Of a DNA stretch of 47,645 bases, positions 34,437 to 43,400 are shown piece by piece; position 1 is the stretch's first letter; every line of letters starts with the position of its first letter. Source of the DNA: Actinomycetota bacterium (lineage in GTDB: Bacteria; Actinomycetota; Thermoleophilia; Gaiellales; Gaiellaceae). The DNA lies in assembly GCA_020029595.1 (NCBI GenBank), contig JAIBJN010000009.1, positions 1-47,645 on the forward strand. Direction: 5' to 3'. Below the pieces are notes generated by a model that was given only the letters and a program-made list of their open reading frames with translations, was not told the origin of the DNA and made no database searches. A program made the position numbers and the translations under genes.

Positions 34437-34454
34437 CACGATGCGCAGCATCTG

Positions 34455-35072
34455 ATGTACATCGCGCCGGACGGCTCCTACTCGGCCACCTACCCAGGTG
34501 CCTGGAGGCGGCTCGGGGCGGGCACGATCGACTGGGCTCTCTGCGCAATCCTCTTCCTCTTGACCTCGATCGTCGCCGGCGTCTTCCAGTCGCTCGGGGT
34601 CACGAGCTGGGAGGCGGGCGATCTGCGCGGGATCCCGGGATCGGCGCTCATCGCCCTGTCGCAGGTGCTGGTCGCCGCCCCGGTCGTCGCGTACTTCGCC
34701 TACTACTGGACGCGGGGATCGACGCTGGGGATGCGCGCGCTCGACTTCGAGCTCGTCCGCGAGGAGACCGGCCGCGCGCCTGGATGGAGGCGCACGCTCC
34801 CGCGCGCATGCCTGGCCTTCGTGATCGCCCTCGCCGTGAACAACGTCTACCTCGGCTGGATCGGGCGGCCGCTCGATAACTTCAGCTCGCTCGAGCGCGC
34901 CGTCATCGTGAGCTCCGCCGTGGTCGTCGGGCTCGGCCTCGCGGCGAAGGCGTGGACGCTCGGCGACGAGCGCCGCCGCTCGCTCCTCGACCGGATGTTC
35001 GGGCTCGTCTACGTCGAAGAGCTCGTCTTCACAAGGAGCGACCCCTCGCCCTGGTCGGAGAGCGTGCGGTAG
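34455..35072 (+). CDS. RDD family membrane protein
   Basis: A 205-residue integral membrane protein. The RDD signature appears as AWRRLGAGTIDWALC at the first helix; further hydrophobic spans are around residues 25-45, 66-85, 114-130 and 145-165; the loop TLGMRALDFELVREETGRAP is typical. Family members are often proposed to transport osmolytes or ions, but the substrate here is unknown. It starts with ATG 18 bases after trpS and overlaps the convergent rluB-type gene by 44 bases at the 3' end. Confidence 0.85.
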   Translation: MYIAPDGSYSATYPGAWRRLGAGTIDWALCAILFLLTSIVAGVFQSLGVTSWEAGDLRGIPGSALIALSQVLVAAPVVAYFAYYWTRGSTLGMRALDFELVREETGRAPGWRRTLPRACLAFVIALAVNNVYLGWIGRPLDNFSSLERAVIVSSAVVVGLGLAAKAWTLGDERRRSLLDRMFGLVYVEELVFTRSDPSPWSESVR

Positions 35073-35754
35073 CCACGGCTCGGAGGGCGTCGACCTCGTC
35101 CCGGCTCAGCTCGCGCCACCTGCCCGGGGCCAGGCCCTCGAGGGTCAGGCCCGCGTACGCGCGCCGGTGCAGGCGGCGAACGGGGTGCCCGACCCCCTCG
35201 CACATCCGCTTCACCTGGTGCTTGCGGCCCTCGTGGAGCGTCAGCTCGAGGCGCGAGGGGCCGAGACGCCGGACGCGCGCGGGCGCCGTGCGCCCGTCCC
35301 CGAGCTCGACGCCCGCGGCGAGGCGGCGAAGGGCCTCGTCGGACAGGTCGCCCTCCACCTCGACCTCGTAGACCTTGTCCACCTCGTAGCGCGGGTGCAT
35401 GAGCCGGTGGGCGAGCGCCCCGTCGTTCGTGAGGAGGAGCGCGCCGGTCGTGTCCGCGTCGAGGCGTCCCACGGGAACGACCCGCCGCTCGTGGCCGACG
35501 AGGCCGACGACGGTCGGCCGTCCGTGCGGGTCACGGGCCGTCGTGACGACGCCCGCGGGTTTGTGCAGGAGGACGTAGGCAAGCGGCTCCGGCGCGAGCG
35601 CGCGCCCGTCCAGCTCGACGCGGTCGCCCGCGTCTACGAAGGTCGCCAGGCCGGCGACCTCGCCGTTCACGCGCACGCGGCCCTCCCGGATCAAATCCTC
35701 CGCGCCGCGGCGAGATGCCACCCCTGCCCGCGCGAGGTAGGCGTTCAGGCGCAT
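35029..35754 (-). CDS. 23S rRNA pseudouridine synthase (RluB family)
   Basis: Converts specific uridines of 23S rRNA to pseudouridine. 241 residues with an N-terminal S4 RNA-binding domain (RLNAYLARAGVASRRGAEDL), LLHKPAGVVTT, the catalytic Asp in VGRLDADTTGALLLTNDG and HEGRKHQVKRMCEGVGHPV. ATG 35754 is the natural start; the frame to 35814 is unconserved. Such genes usually follow scpA-scpB, which here lie further along the same strand with two plus-strand genes between. Confidence 0.92.
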   Translation of the reverse strand: MRLNAYLARAGVASRRGAEDLIREGRVRVNGEVAGLATFVDAGDRVELDGRALAPEPLAYVLLHKPAGVVTTARDPHGRPTVVGLVGHERRVVPVGRLDADTTGALLLTNDGALAHRLMHPRYEVDKVYEVEVEGDLSDEALRRLAAGVELGDGRTAPARVRRLGPSRLELTLHEGRKHQVKRMCEGVGHPVRRLHRRAYAGLTLEGLAPGRWRELSRDEVDALRAVATARSPTRARGRSL

Positions 35755-35771
35755 GAGGACACCTTGAAGGA

Positions 35772-35800
35772 TTGTGCCAACCTCGAGCGGGGCGTAGGGT
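35772..35800 (+). promoter_or_regulatory. Candidate promoter for the secreted barrel protein
   Basis: TTGTGC (35772-35777) and TAGGGT (35795-35800) are spaced 17 bases apart, followed by a strong ribosome-binding site GAGAGGAGGGG (35816-35826) just before the ATG at 35829. The -35 match to TTGACA is only partial. Confidence 0.35.
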
Positions 35801-35828
35801 CGGGCGATCCACAACGAGAGGAGGGGCC

Positions 35829-36290
35829 ATGAAGCGCCTGCTCACCCTCATCGCCCTCGCCGCCACGGCCGCGCTCGTGCTCACGCTCTCGGCCGGCGGC
35901 ACCGGGACAGCTTCCTCAGGGGGAGGGAAGCGGATCCACGTCTTCGAGCGCGCGACGACCGACACGGTCGTCGACCTCGGCCCGGCCGGAGACTCGTTGG
36001 GCGACACGCTCACGTTCGCCAACGAGGTCTTCTCCGCGCGGAGCGGCAAGAAGGTCGGCAGTGACCAGGGGTACTGCGTCCGCACGGTCGTGGGCGTGGC
36101 CTGGGAGTGCTTCTGGACGACGTTCCTGCCGCGCGGCCAGATCACCGTCGAGGGTCCGTTCTACGACGCGGCCGACTCGACGCTCGCGATCACCGGCGGC
36201 ACCGGCGCCTACCGGAACGCCCGGGGCACGATGGACCTCCACGCGCGGAGCGCGGTCGAGTTCGACTTCGTCTTCCACGTGATCGGCTGA
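35829..36290 (+). CDS. Secreted allene-oxide-cyclase/dirigent-like barrel protein
   Basis: A 153-residue exported protein: signal peptide MKRLLTLIALAATAALVLTL and an Ala/Gly/Ser region to about residue 32. The mature part matches the allene oxide cyclase-like barrel seen in many actinobacteria: VDLGPAGDSLGDTLTFANEV, a cysteine pair around GYCVRTVVGVAWECFW, RGQITVEGPFY and AITGGTGAYRNARG. The two cysteines could form a disulfide. The bacterial function is unknown; plant relatives bind or cyclise small molecules. A strong terminator follows directly. Confidence 0.87.
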   Translation: MKRLLTLIALAATAALVLTLSAGGTGTASSGGGKRIHVFERATTDTVVDLGPAGDSLGDTLTFANEVFSARSGKKVGSDQGYCVRTVVGVAWECFWTTFLPRGQITVEGPFYDAADSTLAITGGTGAYRNARGTMDLHARSAVEFDFVFHVIG

Positions 36291-36297
36291 CGGCCGA

Positions 36298-36331
36298 GAC
36301 GGGGCCGGGGTGGTCTCACCCCGGCCCCGTC
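36298..36331 (+). terminator. Strong GC-rich hairpin terminator
   Basis: A perfect 14-base stem (GACGGGGCCGGGGT / ACCCCGGCCCCGTC) around the loop GGTCTC begins 8 bases after the stop of the secreted barrel gene. There is no T-run, the I-shaped type common in actinobacteria. Confidence 0.65.
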
Positions 36332-36350
36332 TGTCCGTCATGATCCCGCC

Positions 36351-36641
36351 GTGTCCGTCTACATCACGCTCATGAAGTGGACGTCGCAGGGCCGAGGCGG
36401 GATCCCCGCGTGGCGGGACCGGGTCGAGGAGGCGGAGCGCGCGATTGAGGCGCGCGGCGGCCGCCTGGTCGACGCCTACGTCACGCTCGGCCGCTTCGAC
36501 GTCGTCGAGATCTTCGAGGCCCCCGACGACGAGACCGCCTACCAGATCCTCATCGAGGTCGCCAAGCACGGCCAGGTGACGACGGAGACCCTCCGCGCCT
36601 TCACCCGCGAGGAGGCGGAGAAGATCGTCAGGCTCTCCTAA
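36351..36641 (+). CDS. GYD domain protein
   Basis: A 96-residue protein of the GYD family (ferredoxin-like fold): SVYITLMKWTSQGRGGI, EARGGRLVDAYVTLGRFDVV and APDDETAYQILIEVAKHGQV. In the name-giving GYD motif the Tyr/Asp surroundings are LGRFDVV. The function is unknown. GTG start at 36351, 20 bases after the terminator stem, with no strong ribosome-binding site. Confidence 0.82.
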   Translation: MSVYITLMKWTSQGRGGIPAWRDRVEEAERAIEARGGRLVDAYVTLGRFDVVEIFEAPDDETAYQILIEVAKHGQVTTETLRAFTREEAEKIVRLS

Positions 36642-36648
36642 GAACTCG

Positions 36649-36694
36649 GTTCAGAATGATGACTCAGTGCCTCATTTTGAATCGGGTTCTGAAC
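36649..36694. terminator. AT-richer alternative hairpins between convergent genes
   Basis: GTTCAGAA (36649-36656) pairs with TTCTGAAC (36687-36694), while TTCAGAATGA (36650-36659) can instead pair with TCATTTTGAA (36672-36681) with one G-T pair. The two folds exclude each other. The patch is clearly AT-richer than its surroundings and fills the gap between the GYD gene (+) and scpB (-). A bidirectional terminator is the simplest reading; a small repeat element is possible. Confidence 0.45.
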
Positions 36695-36701
36695 GGCCGG
36701 G

Positions 36702-37295
36702 CTAGGCGCCGCGGCGGGCGGCGACGTCTTCGAGCCGGGAGCGCAGCTCCTCGACGTCGCCTCCGAGCTCGTCCAGCTCCGGGAGCTCGGAACGGTCTGT
36801 GAGCCCGAAGACGCGCTCGAAGAGCGGCGTCGCCTCGTAGCGGACGGCGCCTCCCTCCCGCTCGCGCCCGGCCTCGGAGACGAGGCCACGCTCCACGAGG
36901 CCTGCGACCGCCGAGTCGGCCGCCACGCCGCGAATGCGGGCGATCTCCGGTCTGCTTACGGGCCCGAGGTACGCGACGACCGCCAGCGTCTCGAGCGCCG
37001 CCTGCGTGAGCCCCCGCTGGACGGGACGCTCGACGAGCCGGGCGCACGCGTCCGCGGCCTCACGCGCGGCGCGGAAGGCGTAGCCGCCGGCCACGTGCTC
37101 GAGCACGATGCCGCTCCGTCCCTCGCGGAAGCGGCCGGCAACGAGGCCGAGCGCCGTCTCCACGCGCTCCTCGTCCTCCTCGGTGACGGCGGCGAGCTCC
37201 CCCACCGTGAGCGGCTTCGAGGCGATGACGAGCAGCGCCTCGACCGAGCGCGCGAGGCGGTCGACCGGGTTCTCTACGAGGCGGAGACGTTCCAT
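36702..37295 (-). CDS. scpB: Segregation and condensation protein B
   Basis: Winged-helix subunit of the SMC-ScpA-ScpB condensin. 197 residues: RLARSVEALLVIASKPLTVG, GGYAFRAAREA, LTQAALETLAVVAYLGPVSR and PEIARIRGVAADSAVAGLVE. The C-terminal tail is acidic. ATG 37295 lies inside the scpA 3' end (22-base overlap). Confidence 0.95.
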   Translation of the reverse strand: MERLRLVENPVDRLARSVEALLVIASKPLTVGELAAVTEEDEERVETALGLVAGRFREGRSGIVLEHVAGGYAFRAAREAADACARLVERPVQRGLTQAALETLAVVAYLGPVSRPEIARIRGVAADSAVAGLVERGLVSEAGREREGGAVRYEATPLFERVFGLTDRSELPELDELGGDVEELRSRLEDVAARRGA

Positions 37296-38002
37296 ACGGT
37301 GATGGGCTCGAAGGGGCCCGCCTGGGCGATCTGCGCCTCCCCGCGCTTGCGGAGCTCGAGGAGGGCGAGGAAGGCGACGATCTGCTCGATCCGCGAGAGC
37401 CGGTCGACCTCGTTGTCGAAGGCGAAGCGGCCGCGCGAGCGGAGCAGCGTCCGGAAGCGGTCGAGAAAGCGCGCGAGCGGCGGGTACGTGAGGACGAGGT
37501 GGCGGAGCGAGGGCTCGGGCGACCCGACTGCGAGCGCCCGCAGGGCGGCCGCGAGCTGCGCCGGATCCTGCTGCGCCAGCGCCCGGGAGGGCACCGGTGC
37601 GAGCGGAGCCGCCCCGAGCCGGAAGAAGCGGTCGGACTCCGCCTCGAGCCGCTCGTCGAGCCAGCTCGCCGCCGCGCGGAAGCGCCGGTAGGCGGCGAGC
37701 CGCTCGGCGAGCTCCTCGGCGGCCTCCTCCGGGTCGAGCCCCTCCAGATCGAGCCCCTCGTCGGGGAAGAGCCCGCGCGCCTTCAGCTCGAGGAGAGCGG
37801 CCACGAGGACGAGGAACTCGCCGCAGGCCTCCAGGTCGAGCTCCCCGCGCTCGGCCCGCGACTCCACAAAGGCGAGGACGACCTCCGCGACGTCGACGTC
37901 GCGCAGCTCGAGCTCCTCCCGGAGGACGAGCGTGAGCAGGAGGTCGAACGGACCCTCGAACGCATCGAGATCGAGGGGCAGCTCGCGGACCGCCACGGCC
38001 AT
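37274..38002 (-). CDS. scpA: Segregation and condensation protein A
   Basis: Kleisin subunit bridging the SMC heads. 242 residues: N-terminal ELPLDLDAFEGPFDLLLTLV, a long helix with FLVLVAALLELKARGLFP, an acidic-rich linker and a C-terminal winged helix ending GPFEPITVWNVSAS. ATG 38002 gives the family N-terminus; the open frame upstream is a shadow of lgt. lgt stops 20 bases upstream. Confidence 0.94.
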   Translation of the reverse strand: MAVAVRELPLDLDAFEGPFDLLLTLVLREELELRDVDVAEVVLAFVESRAERGELDLEACGEFLVLVAALLELKARGLFPDEGLDLEGLDPEEAAEELAERLAAYRRFRAAASWLDERLEAESDRFFRLGAAPLAPVPSRALAQQDPAQLAAALRALAVGSPEPSLRHLVLTYPPLARFLDRFRTLLRSRGRFAFDNEVDRLSRIEQIVAFLALLELRKRGEAQIAQAGPFEPITVWNVSAS

Positions 38003-38022
38003 CCGTGGCGATGCTACTGGGG

Positions 38023-38916
38023 CTACCGGACGCGGCCCTTGGGGATCGCCATCGTCGGCCCTTCGGACGGCGGAGGAGCGGCGGACCGCGGGCCCGCCCC
38101 CACCTTGCGCCGCTGCGACCAGACGAACCCGATGAGCGCGAGGACGAAGAACCCGATCGAGACCCACGCGTTCAGGCGCAGCCCAAGGAACTCGTGCGCC
38201 TCGTCGATGCGCAGGAGCTCCATCCCGAAACGGCCCACCGTGTACCAGAGGACGTAGAGGCAGAAGAGGCCCGGCGCCTTGATGGTGAACCGGCGGTCGA
38301 CGAGGAGCAGGAAGGCCACGCCGAGGAGAGACCAGAGCGACTCGTAGAGGAACGTCGGGTGGAACGTCGAGAAAAGCGTGTAGTCCGCGGGTCGGTTGTC
38401 GAGCGAGATCTCGAGCGCCCACGGCAGGTCGGTCGGCTTCCCGAAGAGCTCCTGGTTGAAGTAGTTGCCCCAGCGGCCGATGGCCTGCGCGAGCAGGAGA
38501 CCCGGCGCGACGGCGTCCATGAACGCGAAGATGCTCTCCCCGGCGCGGCGCACCACCCATGCCCCGACGAGGCACCCGCCGAGGATGCCGCCCCAGACGC
38601 CGAGGCCGCCCTCCCAGACGGCGAAGGGCTCCCACCACTCCCCATCGACCGTGCTCCAGCTCGTGACGACGTGGTAGAGGCGAGCGCCGACGATGCCGCC
38701 GAGCACGCCCCACATCGCCACCCGGAAGACGAGATCGCCGCGCGGATCGCTCCAGAAGGCCCAGCGCCCCGTCCAGCGCCGCCCGGTCAGCCATGTGGCG
38801 GCCACGATGCCCAAGAGGAGCATGAGCCCGTAGGCGTGGATCTGGACCGGGCCCAGGTCGATCTCGCCGCTCGACGGGCTCGGAATCGAGCCGACCACTA
38901 TCCCCAGCACCGCCAC
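38023..38916 (-). CDS. lgt: Prolipoprotein diacylglyceryl transferase
   Basis: Transfers diacylglycerol to the lipobox cysteine of prolipoproteins at the membrane. 297 residues with about seven hydrophobic spans; Lgt motifs are IHAYGLMLLLGI, GGIVGARLYHVV, WEGGLGVWGGILGG and the signature GRWGNYFNQELFGKPTDLPW. The C-terminal tail is basic and short. GTG 38916. A substrate candidate is the lipoprotein encoded at 24411-25778. Confidence 0.96.
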   Translation of the reverse strand: MAVLGIVVGSIPSPSSGEIDLGPVQIHAYGLMLLLGIVAATWLTGRRWTGRWAFWSDPRGDLVFRVAMWGVLGGIVGARLYHVVTSWSTVDGEWWEPFAVWEGGLGVWGGILGGCLVGAWVVRRAGESIFAFMDAVAPGLLLAQAIGRWGNYFNQELFGKPTDLPWALEISLDNRPADYTLFSTFHPTFLYESLWSLLGVAFLLLVDRRFTIKAPGLFCLYVLWYTVGRFGMELLRIDEAHEFLGLRLNAWVSIGFFVLALIGFVWSQRRKVGAGPRSAAPPPSEGPTMAIPKGRVR

Positions 38917-38964
38917 GGGCGAGAGCCTATCGACTCGTCCCGCGAGGGTCCCGGCGAAGCAGCG

Positions 38965-39168
38965 CTACACCAGGATCTTGAACGCCAGCTCGGCGGCGCA
39001 GCCGCGACGGAGGAGGTCGGTCGCGCGGTGCAGGTCGACGTAGGTGAGGTCGGCCAGCTCCCGGGCGTGGTCGGCCGGGTAACCGGCCCTCTCGAGCTCC
39101 TCCGTGCGCCAGCTCCGAACGAGCTCCGCTTCGGCGTCAAATTCGAGTTCGAGTTCTACCGCAGGCAT
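38965..39168 (-). CDS. Small conserved protein of unknown function
   Basis: A 67-residue protein: MPAVELELEFDAEAELVRSW, then RTEELERAGYPADHARELAD and VDLHRATDLLRRGCAAELAF. No signal peptide or membrane span; acidic first half, helical second half. The pattern of a Trp-Arg-x-Glu-Glu segment followed by helices recurs in small uncharacterised actinobacterial proteins. ATG 39168, preceded by AGCGGAAGGA as a ribosome-binding site. It lies just upstream of lgt on the same strand. Confidence 0.7.
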   Translation of the reverse strand: MPAVELELEFDAEAELVRSWRTEELERAGYPADHARELADLTYVDLHRATDLLRRGCAAELAFKILV

Positions 39169-39639
39169 CGTGCTGTTCCTTCCGCTCTAGTACCCACACC
39201 TTCGGTCAGAACGAGCGCGCGGTTGTCCCCCGACCGGGTGAAGTCGCCTCTTAACGCGCCCTTAATACGCGTCTCATACCGCGGTGGAAGATGGGCGGCC
39301 TCTTCTCCGTCCAGTGGATATGAGCTATCGCCGCAATGACCTGTTCGAGCTCCATCCGGCCTCGGTCGTCGGCTCGCTGATGGGCGGTCGCCCGGCAACG
39401 GGTCCCGCGAAGCGAGACGCCGAGCCGGATCTCGAGCCCGCCAAACCGCACGCGCTGCGTCGCCTGGTCGCCGCCATCAGCGGACGGCGCGAGGCCTCGG
39501 CCCGCGCCCAGGCCGAGCGCGCCTGACACGAGTAGGGCAGAACCGCTACGCCGACTCGAATGGGCGGCGAAAGCGTCGTGGTCGCGGCGGCGAAAGGTCG
39601 CGCGCGACGACTGCTCGCTACATCAGCTTCCGATCCGAG
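39169..39639. other. Weakly coding stretch between the small conserved gene and the pseudogene
   Basis: This 471-base stretch has one doubtful plus-strand reading frame (39320-39526) and, on the minus strand, the run-on reading frame of the broken nucleotidyltransferase gene (open to 39325). AT-richer short runs (CTTAACGCG, CTTAATACG, 39248-39270) could carry promoter elements. No RNA gene, repeat or mobile-element end was recognised. Confidence 0.4.
39320..39526 (+). CDS. Doubtful small hypothetical protein
   Basis: A possible 68-residue product, MSYRRNDLFELHPASVVGSL with a Pro/Ala/Arg-rich middle and a basic helical end (LRRLVAAISGRREASARAQA). Third-position GC is fairly high, which favours coding, but there is no clear ribosome-binding site and no recognised family. 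It runs antisense to the unconserved tail of the neighbouring pseudogene frame. An alternative GTG start lies at 39284. Confidence 0.35.
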   Translation: MSYRRNDLFELHPASVVGSLMGGRPATGPAKRDAEPDLEPAKPHALRRLVAAISGRREASARAQAERA

Positions 39640-40440
39640 TTGACTGCTCGATTTGGACACGAGGTAGTCGGCGTACGCACGAACCTGCGGCAGCATCCCG
39701 TTCCAGGAGTCCTCGGCGTCGCCGCGATAGATGGCGCGCGCGCGTTCGAGCACCGGCCGGCGTTCTTCAGGTAGCTGCGGCAGCGCCCACGCTGCCGCGG
39801 TGTCCTTCGAATGCACTTCGTCCGTGGCGATCGCGCTCCAGATGCGTGGAAGCGTGAGCACGACGTTCGTTGTGTCCCAGTCCAAGTACTGATCGACGGT
39901 TCCGGTGTCCCTGAGGATCGCGTCGAGGTAATCCTGGCGTGGGACCGGGTCAAAGATTTCTGCAGGCGGCGGGCCGAACAGCGGAGTGTCTCCAAGCAAC
40001 GTCATCGTTACCACCGAGGCGAGGTCGCGATTGGTGCGATTGGGCCACGGCTCAAGTACGCCACGTTCGAACTCCGTTCGCCACAGTTCGCTGAAGTGAA
40101 AGTCGAACGGCGGCGGGTACCGCCACGGCCGGATCTCCGACTCCACAACGACATCGAGTTCGATCGGCCGCTCGCTCTATCCTCCTCGCCCCGACAGCGC
40201 CAGCAGGAGGTCGACGAGAAGTTGTTTGTCATCCGAGGACGTTCGCCGGGCCGTCACGGCGATGACATCGATGTCACTCCGCGGCTGCAGTCCACCCAGA
40301 ACGGCAGAACCATGCAGGTAGACGCCTATAACGTTGTCCCTCAGCGCGTCATGAATGCCGTCGACGAGCCGCCTGGTCTGAACCTGCACTCCGAGGCACT
40401 GTAGATCCGCAGCGCGTTGGACGGGCCTACACGCGCCCAA
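39640..40440 (-). pseudogene. Aminoglycoside nucleotidyltransferase (AadA-like) with in-frame amber stop
   Basis: AadA-type enzymes adenylylate streptomycin/spectinomycin. The N-terminal nucleotidyltransferase part (40180-40440) has the signature YLHGSAVLGGLQPRSDIDV (G44-S45, D56, D58). A TAG at 40177-40179 stops it after LLALSGRGG. The same frame then continues with SERPIELDVVVESEIRPWRY and the C-terminal helical domain (FSELWRTEFERGVLEPWPNR; WSAIATDEVHSKDTAAAWAL; YADYLVSKSS). The acidic residue expected in IELDVVVESE lies beyond the stop, so the short product should be inactive. The frame shows no family-like end and runs on to 39325. The start is a TTG (40440) or a later GTG. Base use is AT-richer than the neighbours, suggesting past transfer. 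Confidence 0.78.
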
Positions 40441-40492
40441 CTCATTCAGCAGCGTCTCCGGCCAGAACGCCGCCGGAGTTTCATCTCAAGCT

Positions 40493-43400
40493 CTAGCTGA
40501 TCGCCGCCTCGCCGAGGAGCGCCTTCACCTCGGCGTAGAAGTCCGGCTCGGGCCGCACCCGGAACTGCGCGCCGAAGACGTAGGTCTGCGCCCCGACCGA
40601 GGTCTCCAGCTCGAGCACGACCTCGGCCTCTCCGGGGAAGCTCCTGACGACCTCGGCGAGCTCCCGGATCGTCCCGGCGGGCGCCTTGCGCGCGTCGATG
40701 CGGAGGCGCACCTCGCCCTTGTCCGGCGTCGCCTCGAAGGGCGCAAGCTCGAGGGCGATGAGCTTCGTCTCCCCCTCCTTGTGGTCGACGCGCCCCTTGA
40801 CGACGACCACGCGGTCGGCCTCGAGCAGCTCGCGCGCCGCCGAGTAGACGGAGTTGAAGACGACGGTCTCGAGCGAGCCGGAGAGGTCGTCCAGGCGGAG
40901 GAAGACCATCGGCTCGCCCTTCTTCGTCGTCAGCTGCTTGATCGCGCTGACGATCCCGCCGACGGTGACGACCTCGCCGTCGCGCCGGCGCTCCACCTCG
41001 GCCATGCGGCAGTCGGTCTTCCGCCGGAGCTCGGCCTTCACGGACGCCAGCGGGTGCTCCGAGACATAGAGCCCGAGGCTCTCCTTCTCGAGCGCGAGCA
41101 GCTCGCGCTTCTCGAACTCCTCCGTCGGGAGCGCGCGGTGGTGCTGGCGCCTGTCGGTCTCCTCCTCCGCGCCGAGGTCGAAGATGGAGCTCTGGCCGGC
41201 GAGCCGGTCTGCGTGCAGCTGACCGCCCGAGGCGAGGGCGTCCTCGAGAACCTCGAGCATGCCCCTGCGCGTCGCCCCGGTCGAGTCGAGGGCACCGCAC
41301 TTGACGAGGCTCTCGAGCGCGCGCTTGTTCACGTACTGCGGGTCGACGCGCTCGCAGAAGTCCCAGATCGACGAGAACGGTCCGCCCTCCTCGCGCGCGG
41401 CGAGGATCGAGCGGACCGCGCTCTCCCCCACGTTCTTTACGGCGTTCAGCCCGAAGCGGATCTTGCCCTCCACAACGCGGAAGTCCTCGGCCGAGACGTT
41501 CGCATCCGGCGGAAGCACCTCGATGCCCATCTCGTCGCAGGCCGCGACGTAGAACGGCACCTTGTCCTTCGTGTTCATGACGGAGGAGATCAACGCCGCC
41601 ATGTACTCGGCCGGCCAGTTCGCCTTCAGATACGCCGTGCGGTAGGCGATGAGCGCGTAGCAGGCCGCGTGCGACTTGTTGAAGGAGTAGTCCTGCGCGG
41701 ACTCGATGTCCTTCCAGAGCTGAGTCGCCACCGCCGGGGTGACGCCGTTCGCCGCGCACCCCTCCAGGAACTTTTCCTTCAGGGACGCCATCAGCTTGTG
41801 GATCTTCTTGCCGATCGCCTTGCGCAGGTCGTCGGCCTCGGCAGGCGTGAACCCGGCGAGCTGCTTGGCGATCTCCATCGCGAGCTCTTGGTAGAGGATG
41901 ATTCCGAAGGTCGGACCGAGGATCGGCTCGAGCCGGGGATCGGGGAGTGTCACCGTCTCCTGCCCGGCCTTGCGCTTGGCGTACACGGGGATGTACGCCA
42001 TCGGCCCGGGCCGGTAGAGGGCGACGAGCGCGATCAGGTCCTCGAACTCGGTCGGCCTCACGAGCCGGAGGGCCTCGCGCATCCCCGACGACTCGAACTG
42101 GAAGACGCCGGTGGACTCGCCGCGGGCGAGCATCTCGTACGTCTTCGCGTCGTCGAGGGGGAGCTGCGGGACGTCGATCCCGCCCACGAGCTCGACCGCC
42201 TTGTCGATGACGTCGAGGTTCCGCAGGCCGAGGAAGTCCATCTTCAGGAGGCCGAGCGCCTCGACGTCCTCCATCGCGAACTGCGTCACGAGCTCCTGGT
42301 CGGAGCCCTTCTGCTGGAGCGGCAGGTAGTCGGTCAGCGGACGGTCGCCGATCACGACGCCGGCGGCGTGGATCGAGTCCTGCCGGACGAGACCCTCGAG
42401 CGGCTTCGCCAGGTCGACGATCTGGCGGACGATCTCGTCGCCGTCGTAGGCCTGCTTGAGCTCGGCTCCGGGCTTGAGGCAGTCGTCGAGGTAGACCTTG
42501 GGCCCCTCCGGGATCAGTTTCGCGACCTTGTCGACCGTGCCGTAGGGGATGTCGAGCACGCGGCCGGCGTCGCGGACGGCCGCGCGCGCCATCATCGTCC
42601 CGAAGGTGATGATCTGCGCCACCTGGTCGCGGCCGTACTTCTCGGCGACGTAGTTGATGACGCGGTCGCGCCCGCGCACGGAGAAGTCGATGTCGATGTC
42701 CGGCATCGACTTCCGGCCCGGGTTCAAGAAGCGCTCGAAAAGGAGGTCGTACTTGATCGGGTCGATGTCGGTGATCTCGAGCGAGTAGGCGACGAGGCTC
42801 CCGGCTGCGCTTCCCCGCCCGGGCCCGACCCCGATCCCGTGCGTCTTCGCGAAGTGGATGAAGTCCCAGACGATCAGGAAGTAGTCGGCGAAGCCCATCT
42901 CGCGGATCGTCTTCAGCTCGAACCTGAGGCGCTCCTGGAGCTCCGGCGTCACGGTGCCGTAGCGCTTTTGCAGGCCTTTCTCGCAGAGCTCGACGAGGTA
43001 GTCGAACGCGTCGCGCCCGTCCGGCGTCGGGAACCTCGGCAGGTGGATGACCCCGAGCTCGATTGAGACGGAGCAGCGCTCGGCGATCTCCAGCGTCCGG
43101 CGCACCGCCTCCGGGTAGTCGGCGAAGTCCTGCGCCATCTCCGCCGGCGACTTGAAGAAGAACTGGTCGGTGTCGAACTTCCAGTGGCTCGGGTTGGCGA
43201 GCGTGTCCCCGGACTGGATGCAGAGGAGCGCCTCGTGCGCGCGCGCGTCCTCGTGGCGGAGGTAGTGGACGTCGCCGGTGGCGACGAGCGGGAGCCCTGT
43301 CGCCTGCGAGATCTCCGCGAGCGCGGCGTTGATTCCCTTCTGGATCTCGATCCCGGCGTCCTGGATCTCGAGGTAGACGGACTCCTGCCCGAAGATGTCG

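Noticed and set aside
30957-34451. 1164-codon minus-strand open frame
   Set aside because: Only the last 366 codons are tyrA. The rest is out of frame with aroG or antisense to trpS and shows only arginine/proline-rich shadow sequence typical of GC-rich DNA.
39811-40404. 197-codon plus-strand frame opposite the nucleotidyltransferase pseudogene
   Set aside because: It is antisense to well-conserved AadA-like sequence and has no recognisable family.
40781-43066. 761-codon plus-strand open frame
   Set aside because: Entirely antisense to dnaE; composition reflects the third-position GC of the opposite strand.
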